Shown here: one piece after another, positions 43,768 to 50,729 of the stretch
Layout: each line of letters begins with the position of its first letter
How positions within the stretch are numbered: position 1 is the stretch's first letter
Source: Streptomyces sp. NBC_00425
Lineage (GTDB): Bacteria > Actinomycetota > Actinomycetes > Streptomycetales > Streptomycetaceae
Assembly: GCF_036030735.1 (NCBI RefSeq)
Contig: NZ_CP107928.1
Location: forward strand, 6,634,001 to 6,698,000
Reading direction: 5' to 3'
Length of the DNA stretch: 64,000 nucleotides
Program-made: the position numbers and the translations under genes
The notes under the pieces: model-generated
The model's input: only the letters and a program-made list of their open reading frames with translations
What the model was told of the DNA's origin: nothing
Database searches by the model: none

Positions 43768-44829
43768 TCAGACGGTGTGGGTGGGGTAGTCGGTGTAGCC
43801 GGCCACTCCGCCGCCGTAGAAGGTCTTCGGGTCGGGGCTGTTCAGCGGCGCGTCAGAGCGTAGCCGCTCGACCAGGTCCGGGTTGGCGAGCGCGAGGGCG
43901 CCGACGGAGACGAGGTCGGCCGTGCCGTTGTCGACGTCCTTGGCGCGGGTGGGCAGGTCGGTGCCGGCCCGGTTGAGGATCAGCGTGGTGGGCCACAGCG
44001 CGCGCAGCGCGCCCAGCAGTTCCTCGTCACCCGCGTGGAGGATGTGGAGGTAGGCGAGGCCGAGCGGACTGAGGGCGCGCAGGAGCGCCGGATACAGCTC
44101 GACGGTGTCGGACTCGGCGATGTCGTTGTAGGGGTTGCCGGGGGAGATGCGCAGGCCGGTGCGGTCGGCGCCGATCTCGTCGGCCACGGCGGCTGCGACC
44201 TCGACGGCGAAACGGATGCGGTTGTCGACGGACCCGCCGTAGCGGTCGGTGCGCCGGTTGGTGTTGTCGGCGAGGAACTGGTGCACGAGGTAGCCGTTGG
44301 CGCCGTGGATCTCCACGCCGTCGGCGCCTGCCGCGACGGCGGCCGCTGCGGCGCGGCGGAAGTCGTCGACGGTCGCCACGACCTCCTGCGTCGACAGCGC
44401 ACGGGGCGTCGGCATCTCCTGGGGCCCGGACGCGGTGAACATCGCGCCCTGCGGCTGGATCGCCGATGGGGCGACCGGCTGACGGCCGTGAGGGGTGTTG
44501 TCGGGGTGGGAGATGCGTCCGGTGTGCATCAGCTGGATGACGATCCGGCCGTCGGCCGCGTGCACGGCGTCGGTGACCTTGCGCCACCCGGCGATCTGAT
44601 CGTCATTGTGGATGCCGGGGGTGAGGAGGTAGCCCTGGCCGTCGGCGGAGGGCTGAGTCCCCTCGGTGACGATGAGCGCGTGCGAGGCCCGCTGGGCGTA
44701 GTACTCGGCGTTGAGCTCGGTCGGTACGCCTTCGGGGGTGGAGCGGTCCCGGGTCATGGGGGCCATGACCAGGCGGTGCGGGAGGGGGATGTCGCCGACG
44801 GTGGTCGGCGTCCAGAGGGCGTTCAGCAT
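43768..44829 (-). CDS. old yellow enzyme family NADH:flavin oxidoreductase
   Basis: A 353-residue FMN-dependent ene-reductase of the NemA/OYE type. It begins LWTPTTVGDIPLPHRLVMAPM, with substrate-binding HGANGYLVHQFL and RYGGSVDNR. The ATG is the first good start; the longer open frame upstream overlaps the quinone reductase on the same strand and is not needed. With the quinone reductase and MarR it forms a reductive detoxification operon for quinones, enones or nitro compounds. Confidence 0.88.
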   Translation of the reverse strand: MLNALWTPTTVGDIPLPHRLVMAPMTRDRSTPEGVPTELNAEYYAQRASHALIVTEGTQPSADGQGYLLTPGIHNDDQIAGWRKVTDAVHAADGRIVIQLMHTGRISHPDNTPHGRQPVAPSAIQPQGAMFTASGPQEMPTPRALSTQEVVATVDDFRRAAAAAVAAGADGVEIHGANGYLVHQFLADNTNRRTDRYGGSVDNRIRFAVEVAAAVADEIGADRTGLRISPGNPYNDIAESDTVELYPALLRALSPLGLAYLHILHAGDEELLGALRALWPTTLILNRAGTDLPTRAKDVDNGTADLVSVGALALANPDLVERLRSDAPLNSPDPKTFYGGGVAGYTDYPTHTV

Positions 44830-44893
44830 GAGTGGTCTTTCGGTGCGGTGCTGACCAGGTGATGATCGGAACAAAGGGGAATGGCGGGCGTGA

Positions 44894-45799
44894 TCAGTCG
44901 AGGGTGAGGACGAGCTTGCCCCGGACATGCCCGGCGTCGCTGACCTGCTGGGCCGTGGCGGCCTGGTCGAGCGGGTAGGCGGTGACGGTGGTGACGAGCT
45001 TGCCGGTCGCGGCGTCCTGCGCCAGCGCGGCCAGGCGGGCGGCCGAGCGTTCCCGGCCACCGCTGGAGAAGGTGATGCCGAGCTGGTGCGCGCGGAAGTC
45101 GGCGATGGTGACGATGCGCTCGGTGCCGCCGCGCAAGGCGATGGAGTCATCGAGGGCTCCCTTGCCGGCCAGGTCGAACACCGCGTCCACGCCGTCGGGG
45201 GCGAGCGCACGGACCCGCTCGACCAGGCCCTCGCCGTAGAGGGTGGCGGTGGCGCCGAGCGAGGTGAGGTAGTCCTGGTTGGCGGGGCCGGCGGTGGCGA
45301 TGACGCGTGCTCCGCGGGCCGCGGCGAGCTGGACCGCCAGGGTGCCGACCGCTCCGGCCGCGCCGTGCATCAGCACCGTCTCCCCGGCGGCGACGCCCAG
45401 CAGGTTCAGGACCCGCTCGGCCGTCTCGCCCGCCACCGGCAACGCGACCGCGTGCTGCCAGTCGAGGTCGGCGGGCTTGGGGGCCACGGTGGTGGCCAGC
45501 GCGTACTGGGCGTACGAGCCGGTGTCCGACCATCCCAGCACCTCATCGCCGACCTGCACGTTCTGCACGCCCTCGCCGAGGGCGTCCACCACGCCGGCGA
45601 GCTCGTGACCGGGGACGGAGGGGAGCGGCGTGGGGAACGCGGTCTCCATTGCCCCGGACCGGATCTTGCCGTCCAGCGCGTTCAGCCCGGCCGCCTTGAC
45701 GCGGACGCGGATCTGCCCGGGGCCGGGCTGCGGGACCTCGACGTCCGCCTCGTGCAGCACGTCGGCGCCTCCGAAACGGTCGAACAGGATGGCTTTCAT
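44894..45799 (-). CDS. zinc-independent quinone oxidoreductase (MDR family)
   Basis: A 301-residue NADPH-dependent medium-chain reductase: GroES-like N-terminus (LFDRFGGADVLHEADVEVP, VPGHELAGVV) and Rossmann domain with VLMHGAAGAVGTLAVQLA. It lacks the structural-zinc cysteines, as expected for QOR-type enzymes. ATG 45799 follows GAGGAG; the longer frame upstream overlaps the promoter. First gene of the quinone-reductase/OYE/MarR operon. Confidence 0.88.
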   Translation of the reverse strand: MKAILFDRFGGADVLHEADVEVPQPGPGQIRVRVKAAGLNALDGKIRSGAMETAFPTPLPSVPGHELAGVVDALGEGVQNVQVGDEVLGWSDTGSYAQYALATTVAPKPADLDWQHAVALPVAGETAERVLNLLGVAAGETVLMHGAAGAVGTLAVQLAAARGARVIATAGPANQDYLTSLGATATLYGEGLVERVRALAPDGVDAVFDLAGKGALDDSIALRGGTERIVTIADFRAHQLGITFSSGGRERSAARLAALAQDAATGKLVTTVTAYPLDQAATAQQVSDAGHVRGKLVLTLD

Positions 45800-45847
45800 G
45801 ACGACTCCTCTCGTGCCCCACCCATTTAGGTGGCTGGACACATGATT

Positions 45848-45876
45848 ACCGTAACAGCAAACATGTGGCTAGCCAA
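45848..45876 (-). promoter_or_regulatory. promoter with MarR-type operator
   Basis: On the minus strand a -35 TTGGCT (45876-45871) and -10 TACGGT (45853-45848) are 17 bp apart, about 50 bp before the quinone-reductase start. The perfect palindrome TGGCTAGCCA (45866-45875) covers the -35 box, an ideal site for repression. A partial inverted copy, TGGCTGGACACATG, lies on the gene side of the promoter. Confidence 0.6.
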
Positions 45877-45923
45877 GTATTTGCTGTCGCTCGCGCTGGG
45901 CAAGAGTGGTCGTGGTCGCGTCG

Positions 45924-46130
45924 AAGGTTCAACCGGAGCGCCGTGAGGTCGACGCCCTCGCTGCCCACGTCAAGGCGCTCGGCGGCAAGTCGAGGATCGT
46001 CGCTGACTTCGGTGATGAGGCCTGTGTCCTCGGCCGGCCCGTCGACGCGCTGCGGCCCAGGTCGATGAGCGGTCCGGTGGGCAGGCTCGCGCCTTGACGT
46101 CAGGGACGATGCCCCCAGGTGCCATTGAGG
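45924..46130 (+). repeat. higA-3' repeat, copy C (decayed)
   Basis: The translation reads EVDALAAHVKALGGK and IVADFGDEACVLG, matching the end of HigA; the stop codon has mutated so the frame runs on. Downstream text matches copy B to CAGGGACGATGC (left hairpin arm), then jumps to CCCCCAGGTGCCATTGAGG, which in copy B lies beyond the hairpin. Copy C thus derives from a B-like repeat with an internal deletion. No tRNA fragment follows. The remaining bases to 46361 show no gene. Confidence 0.68.
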
Positions 46131-46361
46131 TGATCTCGGCACGCGGTGGCGGCTACGGCCCCGGCGCCCCCACGACGGCCTGGACTGCGTCGTGCCCGCT
46201 CGGGAGACGACCCTGGGCCACTCGCACGCCCTCGGACCCGACGTGGCCACGGTGCCCCCCCGAGCCGACCCTGGCCCCGCACAACCCGGCGATGGCCCCC
46301 CTCGTCCCGCTGTGCGAGGCGTCCCTCGCCGACGCACACGAGCCGGTGCCGGTCGCTGAGA

Positions 46362-46781
46362 TCAGGCCTCCTGCTTGGCGTCGATCTCGGCGATCAGTGC
46401 CTCGATGCGGGTCTTGATCTCGTCGCGGATCGGGCGCACGGCCTCGACGCCCTTGCCGGCCGGGTCCTCCAGGGCCCAGTCGAGGTACTTCTTGCCGGGG
46501 AAGATCGGACAGGCGTCGCCGCAGCCCATGGTGATGACGTAGTCGGACGCCTGAACGGCCTCGGTGGTGAGGACCTTCGGCTTCGCGTCGGCGATGTCGA
46601 CGCCGACTTCCTTCATCGCCTCGACCGCGGCCGGGTTGACCTGGTCGCCGGGGACGGAGCCGGCCGAGCGGACCTCGATCCGGTCGCCCGCGAGGTCGGA
46701 CAGGAATCCGGCGGCCATCTGCGACCGGCCGGCGTTGTGGACGCAGACGAACAGCACGGAGGCGAGCGGGCTGGAGGACAT
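46362..46781 (-). CDS. arsC: arsenate reductase, low-molecular-weight phosphatase type
   Basis: A 139-residue thioredoxin/mycothiol-type arsenate reductase with the CX5R loop VCVHNAGRSQMAAGF near the N-terminus, SAGSVPGDQVNPAAVEAM, and VITMGCGDACPIFPGKKYLDW carrying the further cysteines. The start at MSSSPLASVLF follows AAGGAAG; an ATG five codons earlier is possible. It reduces arsenate to arsenite. It lies beside ArsR and an aquaglyceroporin, which could release the arsenite. Confidence 0.9.
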   Translation of the reverse strand: MSSSPLASVLFVCVHNAGRSQMAAGFLSDLAGDRIEVRSAGSVPGDQVNPAAVEAMKEVGVDIADAKPKVLTTEAVQASDYVITMGCGDACPIFPGKKYLDWALEDPAGKGVEAVRPIRDEIKTRIEALIAEIDAKQEA

Positions 46782-46829
46782 CGGTTCTTCCTTCATGAGT
46801 CGATCAAGATGCGTGGAGCGCAGTCGGGT

Positions 46830-47060
46830 TCAGGTGCTCGGCGGCGAGGCGAGCGGTGCGGTGATCCGCACGTCGATCTCGTCGCGGATGCCGCGTGCGA
46901 CGGCTGTCGGGGCGCCCTCGGCGTCGGTGACCGGCCGGTCCGGGTCGCGGCGGCCGGGCCGTACGGGGCGGGCGTCCCCACGGCCCATGGTGATGACGAT
47001 GTCGGCGGCCCGCACGACCTCGCTCGTCAGCGGCTCGCGCACCGCGTCCGCAAGGTCGAG
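46830..47060 (-). pseudogene. truncated second arsenate reductase
   Basis: The frame reads EPLTSEVVRAADIVITMGRG and RGIRDEIDVRI, matching the C-terminal half of ArsC. The N-terminal CX5R loop is absent and both cysteines of MGCGDAC are lost (MGRGDAR). It cannot be active and probably remains from a duplicated arsC. Confidence 0.72.
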
Positions 47061-47138
47061 AAGCGGTCATGGGATCCCCCTTCGGGGCATGGGTCTCCCC
47101 GTGCGTGGGGACGCGAGCCCCAAGGATCACCCGGGCTG

Positions 47139-47186
47139 GTATCAGCCTGGAATGATGTGACAGTATCAGCCCATGATGATGTCAGT
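47139..47186. promoter_or_regulatory. 24-bp tandem repeat at the arsR promoter/start
   Basis: Two direct repeats of 24 bp begin GTATCAGCC and contain ATGATGT; the second includes the arsR ATG triplet. TGAT-N8-ATCA (47153-47168) spans their junction, the dyad form expected for ArsR binding. Repression over the start codon is implied. Confidence 0.5.
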
Positions 47187-47487
47187 CGACACTGATCTGA
47201 TGCGGGTTCTCGCGGACCCGGTCCGGCTCCAGATCGTCACCCTGCTCGCCGAGGAGACGCTGTGCAGCACGCACCTGATCGAGGAGACGGGCGTCAGGCA
47301 GACCAACCTCTCCAACCATCTGAAGGTGCTGCGCGAGGCCGGGGTCGTGGAGACGGAGCCGTGCGGCCGGTTCACCTACTACCGGCTCAGGCCCGATGTC
47401 ATCGCCTCTCTCGCGGGACAGTTCGCCGCTCTCGCCGAGGCGGCGCGCGCCACCGCCGAGAACAACGTCAAGCGGTCCTGCCCCTGA
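47173..47487 (+). CDS. arsR: ArsR-family metalloregulator
   Basis: A 104-residue ArsR/SmtB winged-helix repressor. DPVRLQIVTLLAEETLCSTHL carries a cysteine in the alpha-3 region and RQTNLSNHLKVLREAGVV is the recognition helix. A further cysteine lies in EPCGRFTYYR, and the C-terminus ends CP. The usual ELCVCDL motif is changed to a single-Cys form, so the As(III) site may use other cysteines. Three successive ATGs allow starts at 47173, 47176 or 47179. It precedes the aquaglyceroporin on the same strand. Confidence 0.88.
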   Translation: MMMSVDTDLMRVLADPVRLQIVTLLAEETLCSTHLIEETGVRQTNLSNHLKVLREAGVVETEPCGRFTYYRLRPDVIASLAGQFAALAEAARATAENNVKRSCP

Positions 47488-47526
47488 CCCGGCGGCCGAC
47501 GCCGTCGCACGCACCGAGGAGTCCTG

Positions 47527-48318
47527 TTGACCGCCACTGAGGCCACCGAGAACGACCGCGCCGGAGAAGCCGCAGTCGCTTCGGCCGTGACGGGGCACGA
47601 GCCGCAGCCCGCCCCGGGCGCCACCCCGCCCCGCGCACCCCTGACCGCCAGGGCGACGGCCGAGTTCATCGGCACCGCCCTCCTGGTCGCCGTCGTGATC
47701 GGCTCCGGCATCCAGGCCGCCGAGCTCACGCGCGATGTCGGTGTGCAGCTGCTGGCCAACTCGATCGCCACGGTCTTCGGCCTCGGCGTCCTGATCCTGC
47801 TCCTGGGCCCGGTCTCGGGCGCCCACTTCAACCCCGTGGTCACCCTGGCCGAGTGGTGGACGGCGCGGCGCGGCGGCGACGGCGTCACGGCCCGCGAGGC
47901 GGCCGTCTACGTCCCCGTGCAGGTCGTCGGCGCGATCGCCGGCGCCATCCTGGCCGACGCGATGTTCGGCAAGCCGTTGGCCGAGTGGTCCACCCACGAC
48001 CGCTCGGCCGGGAACCTCCTGCTGGGCGAGGTGGTGGCCACCGCCGGCCTGGTCCTGCTGATCTTCGGCCTGGCCCGCACCGGCCGGCTCCGCTTCGCAC
48101 CCGTCGCGGTCGCCTCGTACATCGGCGCCGCGTACTGGTTCACCTCGTCCACGTCCTTCGCCAACCCTGCGGTGACGGTAGGGCGCACCTTCTCCGACAC
48201 CTTCGCGGGCATCGCGCCCGGCTCCCTCGCGGGCTTCGTCGGCGCACAACTCATCGGCGGCACCCTCGGCCTGGCCCTGGTCGCGCTCGTCTTCCGCCCG
48301 GTCCGGTCGGCCGCATGA
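47527..48318 (+). CDS. MIP-family aquaglyceroporin (AqpS-like)
   Basis: A 263-residue channel with six predicted helices after a disordered 45-residue N-terminus. Both pore motifs are present: SGAHFNPVVT and FANPAVTVGR. TTG 47527 follows GAGGAG by five bases. In Sinorhizobium meliloti an aquaglyceroporin (AqpS) in the ars operon lets arsenite made by ArsC flow out. No ArsB or Acr3 pump is in this window, so the same arrangement is likely. The changed second motif start (FANP) is usual for this bacterial subgroup. Confidence 0.85.
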   Translation: MTATEATENDRAGEAAVASAVTGHEPQPAPGATPPRAPLTARATAEFIGTALLVAVVIGSGIQAAELTRDVGVQLLANSIATVFGLGVLILLLGPVSGAHFNPVVTLAEWWTARRGGDGVTAREAAVYVPVQVVGAIAGAILADAMFGKPLAEWSTHDRSAGNLLLGEVVATAGLVLLIFGLARTGRLRFAPVAVASYIGAAYWFTSSTSFANPAVTVGRTFSDTFAGIAPGSLAGFVGAQLIGGTLGLALVALVFRPVRSAA

Positions 48319-48410
48319 GCCGTGGCACGTAGGCGGTGGTGATCGGCGGCGGTCCATCCGGGCTCGCCGCCGGTTCTGCCCGCACCGTCCTCGCGGTCCG
48401 TCCGGACGGC

Positions 48411-48782
48411 TCAGCCCAGGGTGCCGAGCATCTGTCCCATCGCGGCCACCACCGACGGCTCCACCTTGTAGTACACCCACGTGCCGCGCCGCTCGGAGGT
48501 GAGCAGGCCGGCCGCCTTGAGCTTCTTCAGGTGGTGGGAGACGGTCGGCTGGGAGACCCCGACGTCGGAGATGTCGCACACGCACGCCTCACCGCCCTCG
48601 TGCGAGGCGACCAGCGAGAACAGCCGGAGCCGCACCGGATCGCCGAGCGCCTTGAACATCGCGGCGGTCCGTTCGGCTTCCTCGGCCGTCAGTGGACGCT
48701 CGGTGAGCGGCGGGCAGCATGGCACGACGTCCTCGGCGACCTCCTTCGGGGCCAACAGCGGCAACGCCTTGATGTTCGACAT
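48411..48782 (-). CDS. arsR: ArsR-family metalloregulator (second)
   Basis: A 123-residue ArsR repressor with the canonical metal motif GEACVCDISDVGVSQPTVSH (CVC plus the DNA helix) and an extra N-terminal CC pair in VVPCCPP, typical of actinobacterial As(III)-responsive ArsR. ATG 48782 gives MSNIKALPLL and lies within an inverted repeat at 48774-48807. It faces away from the Cys-tailed flavoprotein and its broken relative. Confidence 0.87.
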   Translation of the reverse strand: MSNIKALPLLAPKEVAEDVVPCCPPLTERPLTAEEAERTAAMFKALGDPVRLRLFSLVASHEGGEACVCDISDVGVSQPTVSHHLKKLKAAGLLTSERRGTWVYYKVEPSVVAAMGQMLGTLG

Positions 48783-48807
48783 ACGTCTATGTTGACACAT
48801 GTCGAAC
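48774..48807. promoter_or_regulatory. ArsR operator candidate over the arsR2 start
   Basis: GTTCGACAT and ATGTCGAAC form a perfect 9-bp inverted repeat 16 bp apart, covering the arsR2 start codon. Between them lies GTCTATGTTGAC, found again at 49096-49107 before the flavoprotein genes. Confidence 0.55.
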
Positions 48808-49068
48808 CAGGCGGGCGAGGGTCGCTCGATGGTGCGCTTCATCAGCGGCCCGGGCCGCGTCCCGGCCCGCACCTCGCAGCGAATCGGACGAGAGGCTGCG
48901 CTGCCGCTCCCGACCGGCGAAGGCCGGTCCGGACGGAGGCGGCGACCCCTTCGTGATGCCGCCGGTGTCCGATGTCGTCCAGGGCGCCGTCGGGACCGGC
49001 GAGGAAGGACAGGTCCGGCCGGTAGTCCGACTGCCGGCCCCGATGGCGACGACGTCGATGTGCGCCAT
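48798..49068 (-). pseudogene. internally deleted FAD/NAD(P)-dependent oxidoreductase
   Basis: It begins MAHIDVVAIGAG (FAD-binding strand), then jumps to YRPDLSFLAGPDGALDD in another frame and, after a second shift, to RQRSLSSDSLRGAGRDAARA. These are the first ten and the last 80 or so residues of an ArsO/TrkA-like flavoprotein. About 250 codons are missing. Ribosome site and start remain, with the promoter motif shared with arsR2. Confidence 0.68.
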
Positions 49069-49095
49069 GAAGGGATCCCCTTGGTTTCGATGAAT

Positions 49096-49131
49096 GTCTA
49101 TGTTGACGCTCATCGATACAGGTGCCATGCT
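49096..49131. promoter_or_regulatory. promoter with ArsR-like motif before the flavin monooxygenase
   Basis: GTCTATGTTGAC (49096-49107) repeats the motif at 48785-48796. On the plus strand TTGACG (49103-49108) and CATGCT (49126-49131) are 17 bp apart, a plausible promoter for the flavoprotein gene 48 bp on. Occupation of the motif by ArsR would cover the -35 box. Confidence 0.45.
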
Positions 49132-49178
49132 GGGCCGCGCAAGCCATCGACGGATGTCGAAACAAGCAAGGAGTCGCC

Positions 49179-50576
49179 GTGAACGCGCCTGCCCTCACCG
49201 AGCTGCCCGTCGTCGTGATCGGAGCCGGTCCCGCCGGTCTTGCCGCCGCCGCTCACCTCGTCGACCAGGGCCTGGAGCCGCTCGTCCTGGAGGCCGGACC
49301 GGCCGCGGGAGCAGCGGTACGGGAGTGGTCGCACGTGAAGCTGTTCTCCACGTGGGGCGAAGTGGTCGACCCGACCGCCGAGAAGCTCCTCGCTCCGACC
49401 GGCTGGACCCGGCCCGACCCGGCGACCTACCCCTCCGGCGGCGACTGGGCGGCGCAGTACCTGGAGCCCCTCGCCGAGGTCCTCGGCAGGCGTGTCCGCT
49501 TCGGCGCGACCGTGACCGGTGTTTCGAGGAGCGGCCGGGATCGCATCGTCGACGCCGACCGCGAGAGCCAGCCCTTCGTCGTGCACGTCGCGTACGCCGA
49601 CGGTCGCGAGGAGCGGATCTTCGCCCGTGCGGTGATCGACGCGTCCGGCACCTGGACCACGCCCTCCCCGGCCGGCGCCGGCGGGCTTCCCGCCCTCGGC
49701 GAGAAGGCGGCGGCCGACCGCGTCGCCTACCGGGTCCCCGACCTCAAGGACCCCGCCGCCCGGGCCCGCTACGCAGGCAGGCGCACGGCGGTCGTCGGCT
49801 CCGGAGCGTCCGCCTTCACCGCACTCGCCTATCTGGCCGACCTCGCCGAGTCCGAGGACGGCACGGGCACGAAGGCGGTGTGGGTCCTGCGCCGCGGCAT
49901 CTCCGGCTCCACCTTCGGCGGCGGCTCGGCCGACCAGCTGCCCGCACGCGGTGCGCTGGGCCTGGCGGCGAAGGCCGCGGTGGACGACGGCCACGCCGAC
50001 GCGGTCACGGGCTTTCGCACCGACGCCATCGAACGCGACGCCGGCGGCCGGCTGGTCCTGATCGCCGAGGACGGCCGACGGCTGGAGCCGGTGGACGAGG
50101 TCATCGTGCTGACCGGGTTCCGCCCCGACCTGTCCTTCCTGTCCGAGGTCCGCCTCGACCTCGATGAGCGCCTCCAGGCCCCGGTCGGGCTGGCACCGCT
50201 GATCGACCCCAACCAGCACTCGTGCGGCACCGTCTACCCGCACGGTCACCGCGAACTGTCCCACCCCGAACAGGGCGTCTACCTCGTCGGGACGAAGTCC
50301 TACGGACGCGCCCCGACGTTCCTGGCGATGACCGGGTACGAGCAGGTCCGCTCCGTCGCCGCCGCGATCGCCGGTGACCTGGAATCCGCCGACCGCGTCG
50401 AACTCACCCTCCCGGAGACCGGGGTGTGCGGCGGCGCCGGACTGTTCGACGCCCCCGAGGGCGACCAGGACGCCGGCGGCTGCTGCGCGCCCGCGCCCGC
50501 CCTCGTTCAGATCGGTGCCGTCCCGGCCGTCGAGCCGAACGGGGAGAACCAGGCCGGCGGCTGCTGCGGCTCGTGA
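49179..50576 (+). CDS. flavin-containing monooxygenase-like protein with Cys-pair tail (ArsO-like)
   Basis: A 465-residue FAD/NAD(P)-binding protein: GAGPAGLAAAAHL (FAD), VVGSGASAFTAL (NADPH) and TGFRPDLSFL. GTG 49179 follows AAGGAG. The C-terminal 50 residues add a cysteine-rich tail, with VCGGAG, GGCCAPAP and GGCCGS ending the protein, absent from ordinary family members and suited to bind As(III). ArsO flavoproteins occur in Streptomyces ars clusters, but their reaction is not established to my knowledge. Placement next to ArsR and the shared promoter motif indicate arsenic induction. Confidence 0.82.
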   Translation: MNAPALTELPVVVIGAGPAGLAAAAHLVDQGLEPLVLEAGPAAGAAVREWSHVKLFSTWGEVVDPTAEKLLAPTGWTRPDPATYPSGGDWAAQYLEPLAEVLGRRVRFGATVTGVSRSGRDRIVDADRESQPFVVHVAYADGREERIFARAVIDASGTWTTPSPAGAGGLPALGEKAAADRVAYRVPDLKDPAARARYAGRRTAVVGSGASAFTALAYLADLAESEDGTGTKAVWVLRRGISGSTFGGGSADQLPARGALGLAAKAAVDDGHADAVTGFRTDAIERDAGGRLVLIAEDGRRLEPVDEVIVLTGFRPDLSFLSEVRLDLDERLQAPVGLAPLIDPNQHSCGTVYPHGHRELSHPEQGVYLVGTKSYGRAPTFLAMTGYEQVRSVAAAIAGDLESADRVELTLPETGVCGGAGLFDAPEGDQDAGGCCAPAPALVQIGAVPAVEPNGENQAGGCCGS

Positions 50577-50729
50577 CCGACCTCCACCCTCACCGACGGG
50601 GCCGCGACCGGAACAGGGGACCGGCCGCGGCCTCGTGCCGCCCTGCCCGGGCTCTGCGTCACCCGGATCACGACACAGCCGTCAAGATCCTCGAAGGACT
50701 CGAAGCGCGCCGCAGGGCTCTGGCATCGG

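Noticed and set aside
44830..45210. Extension of the ene-reductase frame upstream of MLNALW
   Set aside because: It lies inside the quinone-reductase gene on the same strand in another frame; OYE proteins start at LWTPTTVG.
46140..46360. Possible small gene between repeat copy C and arsC
   Set aside because: A frame with GLDCVVPARETTLGHSHAL looks protein-like but has no start, ribosome site or recognised family.
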